This document shows, piece after piece, positions 8,369 through 12,901 of a stretch of DNA of 12,901 nt; the first letter of the stretch is position 1, and every line of letters starts with the position of its first letter. The notes beneath the pieces were generated by a model, which ran no database searches, was not told the origin of the DNA, and saw only the letters and a list, made by a program, of their open reading frames with translations. This DNA comes from Bacteroidia bacterium (lineage in GTDB: Bacteria > Bacteroidota > Bacteroidia > UKL13-3). The stretch lies in NCBI GenBank assembly GCA_019454865.1, contig JACFNJ010000056.1, forward strand, positions 1-12,901, written 5' to 3'. The position numbers and the translations under genes were made by a program.

Positions 8369-8437
8369 GGAGTTGTTTGCTACTTTGCTACCCACTCTTT
8401 AACCATACGCTAAATTTTATCAGCAGCAAATATCGCT

Positions 8438-9643
8438 TCATGATTTTTGTTGCATCAATGCCATATAAAACCCGTCAAAACCGGTTTCTGCAGGAGAAAT
8501 GTATTTAGATTTAATTAAACTAAAAGTGGAATTCTCAGTTAAAAATCGGTTCACTTGCAAGTGGTTTTCAGAGGGAAGAATACTACATGTAGCATATACT
8601 ATTTTTCCATTATGTTTTACAAATTGCGAATAAGCTTGAAGCAACTCTGCTTGTTTTTGCTGTATAGTTGTTAAAAACTCTTTGTTTAGTTTCCACTTCG
8701 TATCTGGCTTGCGTTTTATAACTCCTAAGCCGGAGCAAGGTACATCCATTAGTACACAATCTGCTATTTGATGATATTGAGCTAAACTATCATTAGTAAT
8801 TAGCTGCGTTTCTATAATAGAAATTCCGGCACGTTTAGCCCTGTTCCGTAGTTCTTCAAGTTTCCACTCCTCAGTATCCATTGCTATTATTTTGCCCATA
8901 TTTTTCATCTGTGCAGCCAGGTGTAGTGATTTGCCTCCGGCTCCTGCGCATGTATCTATTACAGTCATTCCGGGTAATACACCCAAGTAAGGCGCTACCA
9001 ACTGTGATGAGGCATCCTGAATTTCTATTTTACCGGTTTTGTATAATTCAGTAGAACGAATATTTATTCGTTTCAATAGCTTGATAGCATCTGGTAAATT
9101 TACCACTTCAGCACAAGGAATATTGTTTGTACTTAAATCCGAAATTACTTGTTCTTTGGTAGTTTTTAAAGTATTAACACGAAGTACTATATCAGCAGGT
9201 TGATTCAATGCAAGAAGTTCCTGCTCCCATGTTTCCGGGAGCTCATCTGCAAGTTCATTAACTAACCAATCCGGATATGATTGTGCAATAGCAAACTTCT
9301 CTCCTACTTGCTTTATGCGTGTATTAATTGAAGTAACATCAATTTGTTCAAACTCATTCCAGGCAGGGCAATTGCCCCCTCTCATCACTAACCATACCCC
9401 AACAATTTGCCATAAATTATTGGATGATACTTTGTCGTCCTGAATGTCGGCACAAAAAATAATTTTACGCCACCATCTTACAATTTCATATACATTTTCA
9501 GCAATAAAGTTTCTATCTCTTGCACCCCACTTAGCATTGGATTTTAATACGTTTGCTACAACCTTATCCGCTTGTTTTTTATCAATAAAAATTAAATCCA
9601 GTGCATGTACAACTGCTTCAACTAATACTTTATGAATTTTCAT
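8438..9643 (-). CDS. RsmB/NOP-type rRNA cytosine-C5 methyltransferase
   Basis: SAM-dependent m5C methyltransferase of the NOL1/NOP2/Sun class, best matching the RsmB (Fmu/Sun) branch, whose E. coli member methylates C967 of 16S rRNA; the target here is inferred. The 401 residues comprise a helical N-terminal region (1-80) resembling a shortened NusB-like RNA-binding domain, the pre-catalytic DIVLRVNTLK, and the Rossmann core. SAM motif I is DTCAGAGGKS (230-239). Motif IV is DVPCSGLGVIKRKPD with PC at 302-303, and motif VI YATCSILPSEN has C353. The two cysteines, C303 (product release) and C353 (nucleophile), are both present, so catalysis looks intact. The start is ATG at 9643 and the stop is TGA. 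It is 32 bp downstream of the DUF4143 ATPase on the same strand, so it may be read from the ATPase promoter. It converges on yebC. Confidence 0.93.
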   Translation of the reverse strand: MKIHKVLVEAVVHALDLIFIDKKQADKVVANVLKSNAKWGARDRNFIAENVYEIVRWWRKIIFCADIQDDKVSSNNLWQIVGVWLVMRGGNCPAWNEFEQIDVTSINTRIKQVGEKFAIAQSYPDWLVNELADELPETWEQELLALNQPADIVLRVNTLKTTKEQVISDLSTNNIPCAEVVNLPDAIKLLKRINIRSTELYKTGKIEIQDASSQLVAPYLGVLPGMTVIDTCAGAGGKSLHLAAQMKNMGKIIAMDTEEWKLEELRNRAKRAGISIIETQLITNDSLAQYHQIADCVLMDVPCSGLGVIKRKPDTKWKLNKEFLTTIQQKQAELLQAYSQFVKHNGKIVYATCSILPSENHLQVNRFLTENSTFSLIKSKYISPAETGFDGFYMALMQQKS

Positions 9644-9675
9644 CTGTTAATACTGACTTTTTATTTCCGAGTTAT

Positions 9676-10863
9676 TTAAAAAATATTTCCACCCCAAACA
9701 AAGCTATCAAAACCGGATGCCGGTACATAACGACTTATCAGTATTTTTTTCTTCAAATCAATGGCAGATGCACGTTGTGCCAATACCTTTTTATCTTGTT
9801 CGATAGCAGTTTCTTTTACCTCTATTGCAGTGTTAGCATTAAATATAAAATCTATTTCTTGACCTGTTTTTTTTTGATAGTATTGAATCTCACCTTTACG
9901 TTTCAACTGTGCTGCAATGGCATTTTCAAACAACTGACCGCTTGATAGCTGCATACCTGCTAATTCATTGATAATACCTGTATCGGAAAAATATATTTTA
10001 GGCTGCTGTGAAACTTCTTTATCAATATTTCTTGTAAATGGGCTTACCAAGTATATCAAATATGTACTTTCCATAAGTTGCATATACGTATTCACTTTAT
10101 GCCTATGCAATCCTGCTATACTACCAAGTTTAGTATAATCCACTTTACTGCCAACACGAGCAGCCAGCAACTTTATCAACCGATACAATTCATCACTTAC
10201 TGAAAAATCAGAAAGTAATTTTACATCCAACTCAATGTAAGAGTTAATAATATCTTTAAGTAATTCTCGTTTATCGCTTATTTTCTTTTGCAACACTACT
10301 TCCGGAAATCCACCAAAACGAATATATTCTTCATACAAATCTTTGTATCGGTTATACCATGCAGTGTTATATGGTTTCATTGCATATTTATCTAATTCAT
10401 TATTTGCTGATTTCTTAAATTGCAAAAATTCAGAAAATGAAAGCGGATACATCTCAAATATTCGTTTCCTACCGGCAAGGCTTTCCGAAAAAAGATTTTT
10501 CATATAGTATGAACTGGAACCGGTAACAATAAATTTAACACCGTAAGTATCATAAACATATTTTACAAAACTTGGCAAATTGGCAATCAACTGAATTTCG
10601 TCAAGAGCAATTATGCATGGTTTTGAAAAATTCAAACCCATTAGTTTCAGTTCGTCAATAATGCTTTCATAGTTCGGGCGATTAAATAACGTACGTACTT
10701 CTATGCGCTCACAATCAAAAGCAATTTTATTATCGTGTTTAACTTGCTCTAATAAAAACTTCAATGCAGTGCTTTTACCCACCCGCCTCATGCCGGTAAT
10801 TACAGTAACATGCTTATTTTTAAGGTGTGGAAGCAGTTGTTTAAATGCAATTCTATCTATCAT
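9676..10863 (-). CDS. AAA_14/DUF4143 family ATPase
   Basis: A P-loop ATPase of the large prokaryotic AAA_14 plus DUF4143 family, whose biological role is unresolved. I choose the ATG at 10863 (395 residues). The longest frame starts at 10875 with TTG and adds only LKPI, so it is less likely. Visible are Walker A GMRRVGKST (24-32), Walker B CIIALDEIQ with D88/E89, sensor-like FIVTGSSSYYM (about 111-121), and RFGGFPEVVL. A winged-helix-like DUF4143 region follows (about 205-300, including LGSIAGLHRHKVNTYMQ). The C-terminal segment QEIDFIF...AIEVKE, with E336, D338, E348 and K350, is the PD-(D/E)XK-like pattern common in this family. It is intact. The promoter region (10864-11014) holds a dense set of palindromes, suggesting its own regulation. 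Such ATPases are often accessory and patchily distributed, consistent with the gene sitting between two housekeeping RNA methyltransferases. Confidence 0.9.
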   Translation of the reverse strand: MIDRIAFKQLLPHLKNKHVTVITGMRRVGKSTALKFLLEQVKHDNKIAFDCERIEVRTLFNRPNYESIIDELKLMGLNFSKPCIIALDEIQLIANLPSFVKYVYDTYGVKFIVTGSSSYYMKNLFSESLAGRKRIFEMYPLSFSEFLQFKKSANNELDKYAMKPYNTAWYNRYKDLYEEYIRFGGFPEVVLQKKISDKRELLKDIINSYIELDVKLLSDFSVSDELYRLIKLLAARVGSKVDYTKLGSIAGLHRHKVNTYMQLMESTYLIYLVSPFTRNIDKEVSQQPKIYFSDTGIINELAGMQLSSGQLFENAIAAQLKRKGEIQYYQKKTGQEIDFIFNANTAIEVKETAIEQDKKVLAQRASAIDLKKKILISRYVPASGFDSFVWGGNIF

Positions 10864-10872
10864 AATAGGCTT

Positions 10873-10880
10873 CAAATATA
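10873..10880 (-). promoter_or_regulatory. Candidate TAnnTTTG promoter box of the DUF4143 ATPase
   Basis: On the minus strand this octamer reads TATATTTG, an exact match to the Bacteroidota -7 consensus TAnnTTTG. It sits 9 bases before the ATG at 10863, implying a very short leader. I see no good TTG -33 element at 19-23 bases upstream; the nearest TTG is only 12 bases away. The palindrome cluster begins 8 bases upstream of it. It is weak because an 8-mer match in AT-rich DNA is common by chance. Confidence 0.35.
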
Positions 10881-10888
10881 AATATTTA

Positions 10889-10962
10889 AATACAATTAGT
10901 ATTACTTTTTGTAATTTTTTTTGCCGTTTAGTAATACTATTTGTATTAATTATTTCGAAATA
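10889..10962. repeat. Palindrome cluster (probable operators or hairpin) upstream of the ATPase gene
   Basis: Three 15-bp elements of 5-bp arms around 5-bp centres are visible: AATAC-AATTA-GTATT (10889-10903), ATTAC-TTTTT-GTAAT (10901-10915) and AATAC-TATTT-GTATT (10933-10947). In each the half-sites are 10 bp apart, about one helical turn, as for dimeric DNA-binding proteins. A 12-bp perfect palindrome TATTTCGAAATA follows at 10951-10962. The segments 10889-10905 and 10931-10947 are also inverted copies of each other, 16 of 17 positions complementary, across a 25-base spacer. That larger repeat could instead form an RNA hairpin downstream of the RsmF-like gene. Position, 26 bases upstream of the ATPase ATG and close to its candidate promoter, favours regulation. 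Confidence 0.65.
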
Positions 10963-11014
10963 GCTGTATCAAACTACACCTATTCACAAGCAACATTAAT
11001 TTATAAACATTACT

Positions 11015-12391
11015 TTACCCGATAGTTTCGGCAGATAATAAGGAAGGCAAATCTTTAATTATTCGAATATTTTTGGGAAGATAATTATTCATTCGGTTGG
11101 GCATAATTTTTACCCAGCCCAATGCAAAATTAGCGTAACCCACCATACAAATACCCAGGCAATCTGCATCCAATGCAAAGGTTTCGTTACGCAAATAGCG
11201 CAATGCATGTTCTTTGTTTAAATCCTTATAGGCAACAGATTTGTTAGCATAAATACTTAGTGCCAATGCATGGCTTGGATGAATACTATCTTTGATCTTA
11301 GTACCAACATGTAATCCGGCAGTTGGTATGTTCAGCTTTGTTTTAAGAAAATTTATTGTTTCGTTTAAGTTTAATGGATATGCATAAATTTCATCCTTGT
11401 GTTGCGTAAAAACAAATTGCTCCGAATGAGAAACCCAATTTGCTACATCAATAGTTGCCTTTTGTTTTGTCGGAGTGGTTTTATTCTTAATTGTGTTTGT
11501 AGCATCGTCAGCACGCTTTTGTAAACAAGCGATAAAAAAACCTTCACCTTTTACTTTATGCGGATAAAACCGATATGCAAACAGAGGTGTTTGCTCAAAT
11601 TTTTTCACTACTTCAATACCCGAAAAAGAATTTATCGCAACAGTTTGCATTGCATGTTTATTAATAAGCCACGCAATGTTTTCTTCGTTTTCAACCGTAT
11701 TAAATGTACAGGTTGAATAAATTAAAAAGCCACCGGGTTTTAAGGCAGGTAAAATATTTTCTAAAATTCGTTTTTGTCGTTCAGCACAAAATTGCGTATG
11801 AGCCATGCTCCACTCTGATATAGCATTTTTATCCTTTCGAAACATTCCCTCGCCTGAACATGGCGCATCTACAACAATGCAATCAAAAAAATTTGTAAGT
11901 TTTGTAAAGTCCTGCGAATCGTTGTTTGTAACCACTACGTTGGCTCTTCCCCACTTCAACAAGTTTTCTTCTAATATAGGTACTCGTTTTTTTATACTTT
12001 CATTTGCTACTAATAAATCATCATCGGTAATGCAATCCAAAAGCAGTGTGGATTTTCCTCCGGGTGCAGCACACAAATCCAACACTTTAACTGTATGCTT
12101 TGGCTTAACTTGATTAAACACCGTTTGCAAAAACATAGACGAGGCCTCCTGCACATAATACGTACCCGCATGAAACAATGGATCGGCAACAAATGAAGGA
12201 CGGTATTTGAGATATACAGCATTGGTACACCATGCTACGGGAGTAAACGAATGATTAAACAATGGTTTCTTAAAGGGATTTAACCGAATGGATGTTGCAG
12301 GTTCTGTTTGCAATGCTTCAAAGAATATCGCAGATTCATCCTTCAACAGATGCTCCATTTGCTTAACAAAATCAATAGGAAATTCTTGCAC
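11015..12391 (-). CDS. RsmF-like rRNA cytosine-C5 methyltransferase
   Basis: SAM-dependent RNA m5C methyltransferase of the NOL1/NOP2/Sun class, RsmF (YebU)-like branch; E. coli RsmF methylates C1407 of 16S rRNA, but the site here is inferred. The 458 residues include SIRLNPFK (34-41), PLFHAGTYYVQEASSMF (71-87), SAM motif I LDLCAAPGGKS (104-114), motif IV DAPCSGEGMFRKD (175-187, C178) and motif VI YSTCTFNTVENE (225-236, nucleophile C228). KGEGFF follows near 281-286. The C-terminal region carries the RsmF-type RNA-binding extension with YANFALGWVKIMPNRMNNYLP near 419-439. Catalytic cysteines are both present. The start is GTG at 12391: an in-frame stop lies upstream with no ATG before it, and the GTG start retains the FVKQM..LL helix expected in the family. 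The ATG at codon 12 would remove part of that helix. It is divergent from the DUF4369 gene. Confidence 0.93.
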   Translation of the reverse strand: MQEFPIDFVKQMEHLLKDESAIFFEALQTEPATSIRLNPFKKPLFNHSFTPVAWCTNAVYLKYRPSFVADPLFHAGTYYVQEASSMFLQTVFNQVKPKHTVKVLDLCAAPGGKSTLLLDCITDDDLLVANESIKKRVPILEENLLKWGRANVVVTNNDSQDFTKLTNFFDCIVVDAPCSGEGMFRKDKNAISEWSMAHTQFCAERQKRILENILPALKPGGFLIYSTCTFNTVENEENIAWLINKHAMQTVAINSFSGIEVVKKFEQTPLFAYRFYPHKVKGEGFFIACLQKRADDATNTIKNKTTPTKQKATIDVANWVSHSEQFVFTQHKDEIYAYPLNLNETINFLKTKLNIPTAGLHVGTKIKDSIHPSHALALSIYANKSVAYKDLNKEHALRYLRNETFALDADCLGICMVGYANFALGWVKIMPNRMNNYLPKNIRIIKDLPSLLSAETIG

Positions 12392-12484
12392 TGTACGAAT
12401 GTAAAACGGAATTGTGTAATATACCTACTATTAATTTAAACAATGCTTTAAACCCAAGCTTTTACAAATAATCATTACCTATTT

Positions 12485-12492
12485 CAAACATA
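12485..12492 (-). promoter_or_regulatory. Candidate TAnnTTTG promoter box of the RsmF-like gene
   Basis: The minus strand reads TATGTTTG, an exact match to the Bacteroidota -7 consensus, about 94 bases before the GTG start. A clean TTG is missing at the expected distance; an AT-rich TTT lies 18 bases upstream. It is the best candidate I see in this divergent gap of 188 bp, but chance matches are frequent in such AT-rich sequence. Confidence 0.35.
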
Positions 12493-12541
12493 AAATTTTA
12501 TTAATTTTTTAAACGGTCTAAACAAGTTCTTAGCAATTGTG

Positions 12542-12549
12542 TACTTTTA
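12542..12549 (+). promoter_or_regulatory. Candidate -7 box of the DUF4369-type gene
   Basis: TACTTTTA differs from TAnnTTTG only at the last base. It lies 30 bases before the ATG at 12580, a usual distance for this type of promoter, and is followed by ACCCTCG, a context often seen around Bacteroidota start sites. No clear -33 TTG is found at the right spacing. Confidence 0.35.
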
Positions 12550-12579
12550 CCCTCGAAATAACACTTGAAAAAATTGTAT

Positions 12580-12901
12580 ATGAACGTAAATAAACTATCC
12601 CTTTTCGCTTTTGTTCTTTTATTCTCTACCACATCATTTGCCTATAACATAACAATTAAAATTAATAAAGCACCTAATACCAAATTTTTCTTAGGCTATT
12701 ATTATGGCGATAACCAATACATAAAAGATAGTGCCACTACCAACAAAGACGGAGTAATGGTATTTAAGGGTAATGAGCATTTGCAGGGTGGTATTTATTT
12801 GATTGCAAATATCCAAAAGGCATTACTTTTTGATTTCATTGTAACGGAACAAAATTTTTCATTAGAAACAGACACGGTAGATTACGTGAATAACATGAAA
12901 A
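12580..12901 (+). CDS. Secreted DUF4369-type protein, N-terminal part (probable TlpA-like thioredoxin protein; cut by window end)
   Basis: The frame is open from ATG 12580 to the end of the window, giving 107 residues. Residues 1-21 form a signal peptide ending TTSFA, with cleavage before Y22. After it comes a beta-rich domain containing YNITIKI, FLGYYYGDNQYIKDSA, GVMVFKG, LQGGIYLI and FSLETDTVDYV, which is the pattern of DUF4369/DUF5106 domains that precede a thioredoxin-fold module in many Bacteroidota envelope proteins. The thioredoxin domain and its CxxC would lie downstream of this window, so the redox role is inferred. It is divergent from the RsmF-like gene. Confidence 0.85.
   Translation, partial: MNVNKLSLFAFVLLFSTTSFAYNITIKINKAPNTKFFLGYYYGDNQYIKDSATTNKDGVMVFKGNEHLQGGIYLIANIQKALLFDFIVTEQNFSLETDTVDYVNNMK

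Noticed and set aside
8354..8437. TACTTTGC in the yebC/RsmB-like gap as a plus-strand promoter for a small RNA
   Set aside because: It is one base short of TAnnTTTG, has no TTG at a suitable distance, and no structured RNA or open frame follows.
9601..9945. Plus-strand open frame of 114 codons rich in Phe, Tyr and Cys
   Set aside because: It is antisense to the RsmB-like start and the ATPase C-terminus; the hydrophobic look comes from reading AT-rich DNA antisense.
10864..10875. TTG start for the ATPase at 10875
   Set aside because: It adds only four residues and overlaps the candidate promoter box; the ATG at 10863 is simpler.
1..12901. CRISPR array, transposon ends, tRNA or rRNA, toxin-antitoxin pair
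   Set aside because: No regular repeat-spacer pattern, transposase, cloverleaf-like sequence or small paired genes were seen; every intergenic gap is under 200 bp.

Overview
The window is about 12.9 kb of AT-rich chromosomal DNA from a member of the Bacteroidota, probably a Chitinophagales/Sphingobacteriia-type organism. This is inferred from four things. Shine-Dalgarno sequences are largely missing and A-rich leaders precede start codons. Some start codons are preceded by TAnnTTTG-like promoter boxes. There are Bacteroidota-type Wzi-like outer membrane proteins. The last gene begins with a DUF4369-type domain. Genes are densely packed on both strands. No rRNA, tRNA, CRISPR array, insertion sequence or phage gene is visible.

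Layout: (1) 1-1992, plus strand: the 3' part of an aspartate kinase, then folK (starting on the base after the kinase stop), then a deoxynucleoside kinase, forming a compact operon for amino-acid, folate and nucleotide precursors. (2) 2026-4104, minus strand: ligA, NAD-dependent DNA ligase, convergent with that operon. (3) 4176-7575, plus strand: two tandem paralogous Wzi-like outer-membrane beta-barrel proteins, divergent from ligA, followed at 7643-8353 by a YebC/PmpR-family gene. (4) 8438-12391, minus strand: two m5C RNA methyltransferases of different NOL1/NOP2/Sun subfamilies (RsmF-like upstream, RsmB-like downstream), with an AAA_14/DUF4143 ATPase between them. (5) From 12580, plus strand: the N-terminus of a secreted protein with a DUF4369-type domain, probably a TlpA-like thioredoxin protein, cut by the window end.

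Most of the window is core housekeeping: lysine/threonine-family precursors, folate, dNTP salvage, DNA ligation, rRNA modification and translation-related YebC. The parts that look accessory are the tandem Wzi-like pair and the DUF4143 ATPase. The ATPase has the most unusual regulatory region in the window: a cluster of short palindromes, each with half-sites 10 bp apart, two of which also form a longer inverted repeat. They lie just upstream of, and partly next to, its likely promoter. I found no convincing evidence of a wholly new multi-gene system. The palindrome-flanked ATPase between the two RNA methyltransferases is the best lead.
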